From positions 1-64,000 of the forward strand of contig NZ_JXTJ01000017.1 of NCBI RefSeq assembly GCF_001509835.1: a stretch of DNA of 64,000 bases. The letters are read 5' to 3'. Numbering within the stretch: position 1 is the first letter of the stretch; every line of letters starts with the position of its first letter. Of the stretch, positions 27,658 to 36,365 are shown piece by piece. Source of the stretch: Allobosea sp. WAO. GTDB lineage: Bacteria > Pseudomonadota > Alphaproteobacteria > Rhizobiales > Beijerinckiaceae. The position numbers and the translations under genes are program-made. The notes under the pieces were generated by a model. That model searched no databases. It was not told the origin of the DNA and was given only the letters and a program-made list of their open reading frames with translations.

Positions 27658-28521
27658 ATGCCTATGGTCATTTCGGGCAGGCTGGGTCAGCGGGGGCGCG
27701 AGCGCCTGCTCAACACCGCCGCCTACGCACTTCTTATCCTGGCGATCCTGATCGTCTTCTTCCCGCTCGCCTGGATGCTCTCGGTCTCCTTCAGGCCGAA
27801 CATCGAGGTGATGCAGATGCCGCCGGAGTGGCTGCCGCAGATCTTCACGCTCGACGGCTACAAGAAGATCTTCACGACGCCGCGCTATCTGGTCGTCTTC
27901 CTCAACACCATGGTGATTTCGCTCGTCGTCACCCTGCTCTCGCTCGTGCTCGGCGCGATGGCGGCCTATGCGCTGGCGCGCTTCAACTTCGCCGGGCAGC
28001 GCGCCGTGCTGATGTTCCTGATCACCACGCAGATGTTCCCGCTGGTGCTGCTCTGCATCCCCTATTTCCGGATCTTCATCACCTTCGGGCTCTACGACAC
28101 CCGCACCTCGCTGGTGATCGTCTACCTCACCTTCACCCTGCCGTTCTGCATCCTCATGCTGCGCAGCTACTTCATCAACATTCCCCGCGACATCGAGGAA
28201 GCCGCGATGGTCGACGGCTGCTCGCGGCTCGGCGCGATCTTCCGGACCCTGGTGCCGATCTCCTATCCGGCCTTCGTCGGCGCGGGGCTCTACACCTTCC
28301 TGCTCGCCTGGAACGAGTTCCTCTTCGCGGTGGTGCTGATCGAGTCCTGGGAGAACCGGGTGCTGACCATGGCGATCTACAGCCTGATGGCCGAGTTCGT
28401 CACCGACTGGAACGCGATGATGGCCTTCTCGGTGCTGGCGAGCCTGCCGCTGGTCGTCGCCTTCATCTTCCTGCAGCGCTACATGGTCCAGGGCATGACG
28501 GCGGGAGCTCTGACCTCCTGA
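27658..28521 (+). CDS. Sugar ABC transporter permease, MalG/UgpE type
   Basis: A 287-residue permease with six transmembrane helices; it opens with an inward amino tail and a helix at about 21-41 (ILAILIVFFPLAWMLSVSF). The EAA loop is EEAAMVDGCSRLGAIFRTLV. It completes the membrane part of the importer. No MalK-type ATPase gene follows: the next element is a strong terminator, so the ATPase must be supplied from elsewhere. Confidence 0.92.
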   Translation: MPMVISGRLGQRGRERLLNTAAYALLILAILIVFFPLAWMLSVSFRPNIEVMQMPPEWLPQIFTLDGYKKIFTTPRYLVVFLNTMVISLVVTLLSLVLGAMAAYALARFNFAGQRAVLMFLITTQMFPLVLLCIPYFRIFITFGLYDTRTSLVIVYLTFTLPFCILMLRSYFINIPRDIEEAAMVDGCSRLGAIFRTLVPISYPAFVGAGLYTFLLAWNEFLFAVVLIESWENRVLTMAIYSLMAEFVTDWNAMMAFSVLASLPLVVAFIFLQRYMVQGMTAGALTS

Positions 28522-28560
28522 CCACGCCGGCGCTGGGCCGAACGCCACTCCCCAAACTGC

Positions 28561-28597
28561 GCGCCGGTCCGGCTTCGGACCGGCGCGGTTCTTTCTC
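28561..28597 (+). terminator. Rho-independent terminator after the sugar importer operon
   Basis: Perfect 11-base arms GCGCCGGTCCG (28561-28571) and CGGACCGGCGC (28576-28586) with a 4-base loop are followed by GGTTCTTTCTC. It lies about 40 bases past the last permease and before the dehydroquinase gene. This is the clearest intrinsic terminator in the window and separates the sugar importer from the next operon. Confidence 0.75.
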
Positions 28598-28701
28598 GGC
28601 CCTTCACCAAGCCGGCCTGCAAGGCTAGGGATTAGAGGCGCGGCCGCCGCCGGTGGCGGCGCGACCGCGAACCTTAAATCCGCCAGCCCGGGAAACCCGC
28701 C

Positions 28702-29145
28702 GTGAGCCGCCTCGTCTATGTCCTGAACGGTCCGAACCTCAACCTGCTCGGCAAGCGCCAGCCGCACATCTACGGCCATACCACCCTGGCCGATGTTGAG
28801 GCCGAGTGCCGGGCACTGGCGAGTGAGCTGAAGCTCGAACTGCGCTTCCACCAGAGCAATCGCGAATACGAGATCATCGACTGGGTCCACGAGGCCCGCG
28901 AGACCGCCGGCGGCATCGTCATCAACCCCGCGGCGTTCACCCACACCTCGGTCGCGGTGCTCGACGCGCTCAATGCCTTTGACGGACCGGTCTTCGAGGT
29001 CCACATCTCCAATGTCCACAAGCGCGAGGCATTCCGGCATCATTCCTATGTCTCGCTGCGGGCGGACGGTGTCATCGCCGGCTTCGGCACGCAGGGCTAC
29101 TCGCTGGCCCTGCGGCGCCTCGCCACGCTGATCGACGAGAAGTAG
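28702..29145 (+). CDS. aroQ: Type II 3-dehydroquinate dehydratase
   Basis: A 147-residue type II dehydroquinase, normal size for this dodecameric enzyme. It interconverts 3-dehydroquinate and 3-dehydroshikimate. The catalytic set is intact: NGPNLNLLGKRQPHIYG gives R19 and the general-base Y24, NPAAFTHTSVA gives N75 and H81, and EVHISNVHKREAFRHHS gives the general-acid H101 and R112. The start is GTG. It heads a tight group with a Gfo/Idh/MocA oxidoreductase 10 bases on and an atypical shikimate-dehydrogenase-like gene, so a catabolic role beside or instead of aromatic biosynthesis is likely. Confidence 0.92.
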   Translation: MSRLVYVLNGPNLNLLGKRQPHIYGHTTLADVEAECRALASELKLELRFHQSNREYEIIDWVHEARETAGGIVINPAAFTHTSVAVLDALNAFDGPVFEVHISNVHKREAFRHHSYVSLRADGVIAGFGTQGYSLALRRLATLIDEK

Positions 29146-29155
29146 GGGAAAGCCG

Positions 29156-30193
29156 ATGAAGCCAGTCAGACTCGCAGTCATCGGTGCCGGTCTGATCGGC
29201 AACCGGCATGCCCAGCACATCGCGGCCGAGCCGAGCCTCGAGCTCACCGCGATCGTCGACCCCTCGCCGAGCGCCACGACGCTGGCATCTTCGCTCGGGA
29301 CGAACTGGTTCCCGAGCTTCGCCGAGATGCTGGCGCGCGCCAGGCCGGACGGCGTCGTCATCGCGACGCCGAACAGCCTGCATCTCGCCAACGGCCTCGA
29401 AGCGGCTGCCGCCGGCCTGCCGGCGATCATCGAAAAGCCGCTCGCCGACAGCGTCGCAGCCGCGCAGCAGCTGGTCACGACGTTCGAGAAGGCCGGAATT
29501 CCGCTGCTCGCCGGCCATCACCGGCGCTACAACCCGATGATCCGCAAGGCCAAGGAGATCGTCGAGGGAGGTCGGCTCGGCCGCCTGCTGACGCTGCATG
29601 GCAGCTTCTGGCTGATGAAGCCGGACGATTACTTCGACGTCGCCTGGCGGCGGGAGAAGGGCGCCGGCCCGGTGATGATGAACCTCAGCCATGATGTCGA
29701 CCTGTACCGCTATCTCTGCGGCGAGATCGCCTCGGTGCAGGCGCAGGAATCGAACATCGTGCGCGGCAACGCCGTCGAGGAGACCGCGGTCATCATCCTG
29801 CGCTTCGTCAATGGCGCGCTCGGCACGGTCAACGTCTCCGACTCGGTCGTCGCGCCTTGGAGCTGGGAGATGACCACCGGCGAGAACCCGGTCTACCCAC
29901 AGCAGCAGGACCAGTCGTGCTACCAGCTCGGCGGCACCCATGGCTCGCTGACCGTGCCGCAGCTCGAGCTCTGGTACAATCCGGGCAAGCGCAGCTGGTG
30001 GGAGCCGCTGCGCCGCGAACGCGTGCCTTTCGTCGCCGAGGATCCGCTGCGCGTCCAGGTCCGCCATTTCGGCGAGGTCATTCGTGGCGAGGCCAAGCCG
30101 ATCGTCTCCGGTCGCGAGGGGCTGGAGACACTGAAGGTGATCGAGGCCGTCAAGCAGGCCGCCAGCACCGGCGCCGTCGTCACGATCGGCTGA
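29156..30193 (+). CDS. Gfo/Idh/MocA-family oxidoreductase
   Basis: A 345-residue NAD(P)-dependent dehydrogenase. The amino end VRLAVIGAGLIGNRHAQHI is a Rossmann motif, IIEKPLAD carries the catalytic-region EKP signature, and GAGPVMMNLSHDVDLYRYL provides the D/H pair of the active site. Family members oxidise inositols, glucose derivatives and sugar acids. It is placed between dehydroquinase and a shikimate-dehydrogenase-like gene, so a cyclitol or hydroaromatic alcohol is a reasonable guess. Confidence 0.9.
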   Translation: MKPVRLAVIGAGLIGNRHAQHIAAEPSLELTAIVDPSPSATTLASSLGTNWFPSFAEMLARARPDGVVIATPNSLHLANGLEAAAAGLPAIIEKPLADSVAAAQQLVTTFEKAGIPLLAGHHRRYNPMIRKAKEIVEGGRLGRLLTLHGSFWLMKPDDYFDVAWRREKGAGPVMMNLSHDVDLYRYLCGEIASVQAQESNIVRGNAVEETAVIILRFVNGALGTVNVSDSVVAPWSWEMTTGENPVYPQQQDQSCYQLGGTHGSLTVPQLELWYNPGKRSWWEPLRRERVPFVAEDPLRVQVRHFGEVIRGEAKPIVSGREGLETLKVIEAVKQAASTGAVVTIG

Positions 30194-30195
30194 TC

Positions 30196-31029
30196 ATGAT
30201 CGACGGCAACACCATCCTGATCGCCCATCTCGGCTACCCGACGACGACCTTCAAGGCGCCGCTGATCTACAATCCCTATTTCGAGTCGATCGGCGTCAAT
30301 GCGGTGGTGATGCCGATGGCGGTCGAGGCCGATGTCTATCCTGAGGTGCTCGCCGCACTCTTCCGCCTGAGGAACATCCGCGGCGCGCTGGTGACGATGC
30401 CGCACAAGGTCACGACCACGGGCATCGTCGACGAACTCTCGACCGCGGCGAGCATCGCCGGCTCCTGCAACGCCGTGCTGCTGCGGCCGGACGGCACGCT
30501 GCGCGGCGACATGTTCGATGGCGAAGGCTTCGTGCGCGGCGTACTGCGCAAGGGCCGTCAGGTGGCGGGCGCGCGGGCACTGGTTGTCGGCAGCGGTGGC
30601 GTCGGCGCGGCCATCGCCGCTTCGCTGGCCGGAGCGGGAGCGACTGCGCTCGGCCTGTTCGACCTCAACAGCGCCGCCGTGGAAGGGCTCGCCGGCCGCT
30701 TGCGCGCGCATTATCCCGCACTGGCGCTGGAACTCGGCACGCGCGACCCGGCCGGCTACGACATCGTCGTCAACGCGACGCCGCTCGGCATGAACGAGGG
30801 CGATCCCCTGCCGATCGATGTCTCGCGCATCGCGCCCGAGAGCTTCGTCGGTGAGGTCGTGCTGAAGAGCGAGGTCACGCCCTTCCTGGCCGCGGCCCGG
30901 GCCAAAGGTTGCCGGACGCAGATCGGCACCGACATGCTGTTCGAGCAGATCCCGGCCTATCTCGAATTCTTCGGCTTCCCGACGACGACGCCGGACAATC
31001 TGAGGGCGGTGGCGCAGATCAGCTACTGA
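30196..31029 (+). CDS. Shikimate-dehydrogenase-like oxidoreductase with altered substrate pocket (copy 1)
   Basis: A 277-residue AroE-fold enzyme. The catalytic lysine (K71 in VTMPHK) and aspartate (D108 in GDMFDGEGF) are present, as is the nucleotide motif GSGGVGAAIA. The two serines that hold the shikimate carboxylate in AroE are replaced: GYPTTTFKAP has F19 and A21 at those sites, and the usual GDNTDG is GDMFDG. It therefore probably reduces or oxidises something other than shikimate. It starts 2 bases after the Gfo/Idh/MocA gene. A house-keeping AroE is unlikely. Confidence 0.88.
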   Translation: MIDGNTILIAHLGYPTTTFKAPLIYNPYFESIGVNAVVMPMAVEADVYPEVLAALFRLRNIRGALVTMPHKVTTTGIVDELSTAASIAGSCNAVLLRPDGTLRGDMFDGEGFVRGVLRKGRQVAGARALVVGSGGVGAAIAASLAGAGATALGLFDLNSAAVEGLAGRLRAHYPALALELGTRDPAGYDIVVNATPLGMNEGDPLPIDVSRIAPESFVGEVVLKSEVTPFLAAARAKGCRTQIGTDMLFEQIPAYLEFFGFPTTTPDNLRAVAQISY

Positions 31030-31047
31030 GCCGCCGTGAGGGATGGC

Positions 31048-31070
31048 GGCCCTGCGCTGGCCGCAGGGCC
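31048..31070. terminator. Candidate terminator stem-loop after the first shikimate-dehydrogenase-like gene
   Basis: Perfect 9-base arms GGCCCTGCG (31048-31056) and CGCAGGGCC (31062-31070) enclose a 5-base loop, 18 bases beyond the stop. There is no T run after it. The rest of the 285-base gap to the next gene shows no coding character; it may include the promoter of the DMT exporter. Confidence 0.45.
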
Positions 31071-31314
31071 GGTCCGATTGTCGCCCGGCGCTGCGTTGCC
31101 TATAGCCGGATGGTTGTCGCGCTTGTCGCGACGGCCGTCGGAAGCCTTCCGCCTGCGCGCCATCCGGCACGCGGCAGGACGGGCCCGGCCCCGGGGGAGG
31201 CGATGTTCGGCAGCTACGAACCAAGGCGCTTGGGCGCGGCCGCGAGATCGCGCCTGGTATGAGCATCCCCGATATCGAGCTTCCCCTGTCACGGCTCGGG
31301 GGCGAGAGCGCAAG

Positions 31315-32238
31315 GTGAGCCCTCCGCTACCCAAAATCGCGCATTCCGATGGCGGGCTGGCCACGCTGACGCTGGCCCTGACCGCCTTCAGCCTGTTCGC
31401 CGTCGGCGATGCTGCTTCCAAGCTCATCGTCATTGAATCGAACGCCGTGGTCGCGATGTGGGGGCGCAGCGTCGTCTTCGCCGCCCTCTTCCTGTTCATC
31501 CTCCGGCCGGGGGAGTGGCGGGCGGCGCTGACGCGCGGCCCCGTCAAGCTCCTGCTGCTGCGCTCGATCTTCCCCTTCCTTGCCGGTAGCTGCGTCATCT
31601 TCGCGATGGCCTATGTGCCTCTCGCCCAGCTCACCACGATTCTGTTCATCTCGCCGCTGCTGAGCATGGCGCTCGGCAAGCTCCTGCTCGGCGAAACGGT
31701 GAACCGCTGGGGCTGGCTTGCGGTGCTGTCCGGCTTCCTCGGCGTGCTGACTATCATGCGGCCTTTCGGAGGCGATTTTTCCTGGACCCTGCTGATCCCG
31801 GCGCTCGCCGGCCTGCTCGCCGCCTTCGGCCAGGTCATGACGCGTATCGTCGCGCAACGGGCGGCGCCTCGCACGGTGCTGTTCTACACCATGCTGGTGG
31901 CGCTGGTTCTGTCCTCGCTGCCTCTGCCCTTCTTCTGGCAAGCCCCGACGGGCGAGCAATGGCTGCTGTTCGGCCTGTCCGGCATCTGCCAGGCGGCCGG
32001 CCAGTTCGCCATGATCGCGGCCTATGCCCGCGCGACCGCCTCGCGCCTCGCGCCGTACTCCTACGCCCAGCTCCTGACCGCCACCTTGCTCGGCTTCGCC
32101 ATCTTCGGCGAGGTGCCCGATGTCTTCACCGTCGTCGGCGCGGCGCTGATCGTCGCCGGCGGGCTGATCTCGCTGCATCTGGCCGGCAGGCCGCCGAAGC
32201 CGCCCGACGAAACGGAACGCGTCGCGCCGACGGATTGA
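31315..32238 (+). CDS. EamA/DMT-family membrane transporter
   Basis: A 307-residue inner-membrane protein with ten predicted transmembrane helices in two EamA repeats (about 15-145 and 158-290), for example LTLALTAFSLFAVGDAASKL and ILFISPLLSMALGKLLLGE. Such proteins export or take up small metabolites. The frame is open from 31036, but the first 90 codons are arginine-rich and not protein-like, so the GTG at 31315 is preferred. It precedes the epimerase and the second shikimate-dehydrogenase-like gene. Confidence 0.85.
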   Translation: MSPPLPKIAHSDGGLATLTLALTAFSLFAVGDAASKLIVIESNAVVAMWGRSVVFAALFLFILRPGEWRAALTRGPVKLLLLRSIFPFLAGSCVIFAMAYVPLAQLTTILFISPLLSMALGKLLLGETVNRWGWLAVLSGFLGVLTIMRPFGGDFSWTLLIPALAGLLAAFGQVMTRIVAQRAAPRTVLFYTMLVALVLSSLPLPFFWQAPTGEQWLLFGLSGICQAAGQFAMIAAYARATASRLAPYSYAQLLTATLLGFAIFGEVPDVFTVVGAALIVAGGLISLHLAGRPPKPPDETERVAPTD

Positions 32239-32307
32239 CTGGCGCGGGGGCGAGCCTCCGACATCACGCATGCTTTCCTTTCTTTCGCAGCAGGTCCGGG
32301 AGTTCCC

Positions 32308-33216
32308 ATGCAGATCCTCGTCACCGGCGGCACCGGCTTCATCGGCGCCTGGATCGTCCGCAGCCTGCTTGCTGCGGGCCACAAGGTCCGCATCTTCGAC
32401 ATCAAGGATGACAGCCGGCTCGCGCGGGCGCTGTCTGGCGAGGCGGCTGCCGAGATCGACTGGTGCCTGGGCGACATCCGCGACGGCGAAGCCGTCCACG
32501 CTGCCGCCGAGGGTTGCGAGATCATCGTCCATCTCGCGGCGATCCTGACCCCGGCCTGTCGTGAGCAGCCGGTCCTCGGCGCCGAGGTCATCGTCATCGG
32601 CACGCTCAACGTTTTCGAGGCGGCGCGCCGGCATGGCATCGCCAAGGTCGTCTATGCCAGCTCGGCCGGTGTCTTCGGTCCGGAGGATGGAGCGAGGCCG
32701 CTGCCGATCACCCATTACGGCGCTTTCAAGCTCGCCACCGAAGGCAGCGCCCGCGCCTATTGGCATGATCACGGCATCGCCAGCGTCGGCTTCCGCCCCT
32801 TCGTGGTCTACGGGCCCGGACGCGAGCTCGGCCTTACCGCCGGCCCGAGCCTCGCCGCCGAGGCTGCCGCGACGGGGGAGGCCTATGAGTTCATCTACAC
32901 CGGCCAGTCCGACCTGCTCTATGTCGAGGATCTCGCGGCTGCCTTCGAGGCAGCGGTAGCGCGAGACATCGCCGGCGCGCATGCCTTCAATCTGGTCGGC
33001 GAGGTCGCGACCGTCGACGAGGTCATGGCCGAGATCCGGCGCCAGGTGCCGGATGCGCTTCTGAGCGCTTCGGGGCCGAGTCTGCCGACAGCCCCGGAAC
33101 TCGCTCCCGACACGACCCTGCCTTCGGTGCTCGGCGCCTTGCCGCGGACCGGACTGGCGGAAGGGCTGGCACGCACCATCGCCTTCTATCGGAACGCGGC
33201 GCCGGCCCTTCGGTAG
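32308..33216 (+). CDS. NAD-dependent epimerase/dehydratase (extended SDR)
   Basis: A 302-residue extended short-chain dehydrogenase. The cofactor motif TGGTGFIGAWIV is at 6-17, the D of LGDIRDGEA follows, VYASSAGVFG gives the catalytic serine region, and YGAFK provides the Y-x3-K pair. The carboxyl part is the sugar-binding domain. Substrate unknown; with its neighbours it may act on a sugar acid or cyclitol derivative, oxidising or epimerising it. Confidence 0.88.
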   Translation: MQILVTGGTGFIGAWIVRSLLAAGHKVRIFDIKDDSRLARALSGEAAAEIDWCLGDIRDGEAVHAAAEGCEIIVHLAAILTPACREQPVLGAEVIVIGTLNVFEAARRHGIAKVVYASSAGVFGPEDGARPLPITHYGAFKLATEGSARAYWHDHGIASVGFRPFVVYGPGRELGLTAGPSLAAEAAATGEAYEFIYTGQSDLLYVEDLAAAFEAAVARDIAGAHAFNLVGEVATVDEVMAEIRRQVPDALLSASGPSLPTAPELAPDTTLPSVLGALPRTGLAEGLARTIAFYRNAAPALR

Positions 33217-33292
33217 ATCGACAGAGTAAGCTCAGGGGCGAATTCCGAACAGGACGAGGCGTGGGCGCCGAACTGGCGCACACAGGGACCGG

Positions 33293-34105
33293 ATGGAGAA
33301 TGCGATGCTGGATATGCTGAGCGGCGAGACCCGGATCTTCGTGATCATCGGCCACCCGATCGCGCAGGTGAAGTCGCCGGCCGGGATCACCAAGGGCTTC
33401 GTCGAGCGCGGCCTCAACGCGGCGCTGATCCCGATCCACGTCCTGCCCGAGGATGTCGACGGCTTCATCGCCGCGCTCGGCCCGGTGCTGAATGTCGACG
33501 GTATCGTCGTGACGATCCCGCACAAATTCGCTGCCCGGCAGCACTGCAGGACGCTGTCTGACCGGGCCCGGCTGCTGGAATCGGCAAATGTCCTGCGCCG
33601 CGGGCCCGATCGCGCCTGGCACGGCGACATGCTCGACGGGCTCGGCTTCGTGCGCGCCATGCGTCAGGCCGGCGGCGAGCCGGAGGGCAAGCGTGCCTTG
33701 TTGATCGGAGCCGGCGGGGCTGGCAGCGCCATCGGCCTGCAACTGCTCGACGCTGGCGCGTCCGAGCTTGCAATCCACGACATGGATGCCGACCGGCGCG
33801 ATGCTCTGGTTTCCCGTCTCGCATCCGCCCATCCTGGGCGGGTGTGGGCGGGATCGACCGATCCGACCGGATTCGGGATCATCGCCAATGCGACGCCGAT
33901 GGGGATGCGTCCCGACGACCCGCTGCCGATCGAGGTCGAAAAGCTCGCGCCGGACATGTTCATCGGCGACGTCATCACGGCGCCCGAAATCTCGCCCTTG
34001 CTGGAAGCGGGCCGTCGCCTCGGCTGCAATACCCAGACCGGCGTCAACATGTTCCTGGCCCAGCGCGAGCTGATCGTCGACTTCTTCGAAGGCGTTTCGG
34101 TCTAG
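33293..34105 (+). CDS. Shikimate-dehydrogenase-like oxidoreductase with altered substrate pocket (copy 2)
   Basis: A 270-residue AroE-fold enzyme related to but clearly different from the copy at 30196. It keeps K78 (VTIPHK), N99, D115 (GDMLDGLGF) and the nucleotide motif GAGGAGSAIG. In GHPIAQVKSP the first substrate-binding serine is V26 while the second, S28, remains. Like copy 1 it has GDMxDG instead of GDNTDG. It starts 76 bases after the epimerase and ends before a convergent IclR regulator. A role in hydroaromatic or cyclitol catabolism is inferred. Confidence 0.88.
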   Translation: MENAMLDMLSGETRIFVIIGHPIAQVKSPAGITKGFVERGLNAALIPIHVLPEDVDGFIAALGPVLNVDGIVVTIPHKFAARQHCRTLSDRARLLESANVLRRGPDRAWHGDMLDGLGFVRAMRQAGGEPEGKRALLIGAGGAGSAIGLQLLDAGASELAIHDMDADRRDALVSRLASAHPGRVWAGSTDPTGFGIIANATPMGMRPDDPLPIEVEKLAPDMFIGDVITAPEISPLLEAGRRLGCNTQTGVNMFLAQRELIVDFFEGVSV

Positions 34106-34146
34106 CTCATCCGGCGCCATCGCACCGAAGAAGCCGCCTGTATCGC

Positions 34147-34917
34147 TCACCCGAGATTGGCGCGCTCCCTGAGCATCAGAACTGCGTCCTCCAGCGCGTT
34201 GAGGCAGCGCCGCTTCAGCGCAGCATCATAGCGCGCTATCGGCAGAGCGATGTTGACGGCCGCCAGCGGGAAGCCGGAGCGGCCGAGGATCGGGCGTGCC
34301 ATTCCGACAATGCCCGGTATGAACTCCTCGACCACGAAGGCGACGCCGGTCCGGGCGATCTCGGCCAGTTCCGCCTCCAGCGCCGGCACGGAGTCGATCG
34401 TCCTTGGCGTGATCTTTTCGAAGCGGACGCGCGCGAGATAGTCACGGCGCATCTCCTCGGGCAGATGGGCGAGCAGCGCCTTGCCGCCGGAGGTGGCGTA
34501 GAGCGGAGCGACATCGCCTTTCCGCATTGTGTAATGCAGCCGGTGCGAGCCGCTTGCGGTCGCCACCACCTCGGAGACGTTGCCCTTCAGCAGGTTTAGC
34601 GCGCAGGTCTCGCGGGTCGCGTGGGCTGTGTCGGCGAGGACGTCTTCGGCGATGCCGACGAGGTCGCGCGTCTCGGCGCTGCGCTGGCCGAGCGCGACCA
34701 CGGCCGGGCCGAGGAAATAGCCTTTGCTGACCGGGTCATATTCGAGATAGCCGCGGCAGACCAACGTCTTGAGCAGCTGCGTCAGGCTGCTTTTCGGGAT
34801 GCCAAGTTGGGCGGCGATCCGGGCATGGGTCTGGCCGGCGTTCCAGCGACGCAGATACTCGAACAGGTCGAGCACGCGCATCGCGGACTTGACTGATCCC
34901 AGCTCGGCCGAGGGCAT
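34147..34917 (-). CDS. IclR-family transcriptional regulator
   Basis: A 256-residue regulator beginning MPSAELGSVKSAMRVLDLF. The winged helix is AQLGIPKSSLTQLLKTLVCR with GYLEYD, and the effector domain includes YATSGGKALLAHLPE and the GIVGMARPI block. Several IclR proteins control aromatic or hydroaromatic acid catabolism (PcaR, PobR, QuiR-like), which fits the neighbours. The frame can be extended to a TTG at 34971. It is convergent with the second shikimate-dehydrogenase-like gene. Confidence 0.9.
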   Translation of the reverse strand: MPSAELGSVKSAMRVLDLFEYLRRWNAGQTHARIAAQLGIPKSSLTQLLKTLVCRGYLEYDPVSKGYFLGPAVVALGQRSAETRDLVGIAEDVLADTAHATRETCALNLLKGNVSEVVATASGSHRLHYTMRKGDVAPLYATSGGKALLAHLPEEMRRDYLARVRFEKITPRTIDSVPALEAELAEIARTGVAFVVEEFIPGIVGMARPILGRSGFPLAAVNIALPIARYDAALKRRCLNALEDAVLMLRERANLG

Positions 34918-35237
34918 CGAAGATCCGGTTCTGTTCAGCTGTGGCGGTCGGCCCGTGGAAGTGTTGCGCAATAGTGAAGGCCGGACCGGGCAGGTTCAAT
35001 ATCTCTTAGGGGTTAATCTTGGAGGATGTGCTTTACTTCGTATGGAAACGTATTCCCGTAGAAGAACAGGCGGCCTCGATGTTCGGTCGCGAGCGGGCGA
35101 TGGGCGATGGCCGGAAGGAGCCTCTGCCGATCCGTGGGCACGGCCGTCGCCGACCGCGCCGTCTTCGTAAGCGGCAGCGCGCCGCTTGGCAGCGACGGCA
35201 CACGGTGCGCGCCGGCAGCGTAGACGGTCCTCGCCTT
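34918..35237. other. 320-base non-coding gap before the IclR gene and after the polysaccharide operon
   Basis: No convincing gene. It must hold the IclR promoter. GGAAACGTATTCC at 35044-35056 has GGAA/TTCC arms five bases apart and could be an IclR-type operator, but the match is short. The left end of the polysaccharide operon has no obvious terminator here. Confidence 0.4.
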
Positions 35238-36272
35238 TCAGGCCGCCTGGGGCTGCGCGGGGTCGCCGAGATAGCTCGCCTGGAAGGTCGTCATCACCTG
35301 GGCGACCATCTCGCGCGCGACATGGAGCTGGTCGTCCTCGAAGGCCATGGCGCGCGGCGAGTTGAGCACGATCTCGTAGCTCGGGAAGTAGTCGACGAAG
35401 TCGAAGCGCCGGTAGAGTTCCTCGGCGACCGCACGCAGCACTGATTTCGAGCCGCTATTGGCGACGATCACGTCGGCCTCCTTGAAGGTCGCGCCGAGCG
35501 GCACGGGCGAGACGGTGACGATGAAACGCATCTCCGGATTGCAGTGCTCGCGGATCAGCCCGATGATCTCCAGCATGTCCGACAGGGTCGCATCATAGCC
35601 GTAGTCGACGAAGCGGAAGCGCTCGGGCATCCGGGCGAGCCAGGTCGGGCCGGGATGGATGTTCATGGCGAGCCCCGTCTGCGAATCCAGCCAGGTCTCG
35701 GTCAGGCCGAGCGTGAAGAAGCAGATGCGAGCGTCCTTGATCGTCGCGGTCGCCGTCGTCAGGCGCTGGCGATTGGCGAAGGCCTCTTCGCGGCTGAGCA
35801 GTCTGAGACCGCTGGCATGCGGATCGAACCATTGGCCGGGCGACAGCTCGATCAGGCCCTCGTCGGGATAGCTCTCGCCGAGGAGGACGCGCTTCAGCTC
35901 ATGCGCCATCGAGCGCACCGAGTACTTGTTGAGCGCGCCGCGGGACAGCTCGCCGCGGTTCGCCCCGCCGCCGCGCCCGCTCTCCTCGTTCCAGCTCTCG
36001 AAATGCTCGGCGGGTACGCCATGGCCGCGCAGCAGCAACGGCAGCTCGCGCATCATCAGGATGTTCTCGACCTCGCGCGCGAAGCAGGACCCCATGGTGA
36101 AGATCGGCCAGGAGGGATCAATCTGGAACTTCGGCCGGTGCTCGACCTTGAGGAAGTCGCCGGTGGTCAGGCGTTCCTTGGCCATCCGCTCAGGCTTGCC
36201 CGAGGTCCAGCCGCGCGCCGGGTTGGCGCGCATGATCGAGAGGGCGGTGCCTGCATCGTATTCGATCTTCAT
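35238..36272 (-). CDS. GSCFA-domain protein (SGNH-like hydrolase fold)
   Basis: A 344-residue protein with the eponymous GSCFA motif at 61-65 (FTMGSCFAREVEN) and the conserved TLGLTETW block near residue 200, followed by TVSPVPLGAT. GSCFA proteins resemble SGNH/GDSL esterases and are common beside polysaccharide genes, where an acyl transfer or deacylation role is suspected but not shown. The serine of GSCFA would be the candidate nucleophile. It is the last gene of the polysaccharide operon, 93 bases after the pyruvyltransferase; that gap has a small GAAAGGC stem-loop (36294-36312). Confidence 0.85.
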   Translation of the reverse strand: MKIEYDAGTALSIMRANPARGWTSGKPERMAKERLTTGDFLKVEHRPKFQIDPSWPIFTMGSCFAREVENILMMRELPLLLRGHGVPAEHFESWNEESGRGGGANRGELSRGALNKYSVRSMAHELKRVLLGESYPDEGLIELSPGQWFDPHASGLRLLSREEAFANRQRLTTATATIKDARICFFTLGLTETWLDSQTGLAMNIHPGPTWLARMPERFRFVDYGYDATLSDMLEIIGLIREHCNPEMRFIVTVSPVPLGATFKEADVIVANSGSKSVLRAVAEELYRRFDFVDYFPSYEIVLNSPRAMAFEDDQLHVAREMVAQVMTTFQASYLGDPAQPQAA

Positions 36273-36365
36273 CGTTTACGTCTCCTTCTGCTGGAAAGGC
36301 CTTGCGCCTTTCGGGGCGGCAACGGCGGGCCCCTGCGCCCAGCCGTCATTGCCGCTGGCTCGCGC

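Noticed and set aside
30196..34105. Housekeeping aroE for aromatic amino-acid synthesis
   Set aside because: Both copies lack one or both shikimate-binding serines and sit in a catabolic-looking cluster.
36294..36312. GAAAGGC/GCCTTTC stem-loop before the GSCFA gene as a riboswitch
   Set aside because: Too short and simple; no conserved aptamer features. It may only be a local hairpin.
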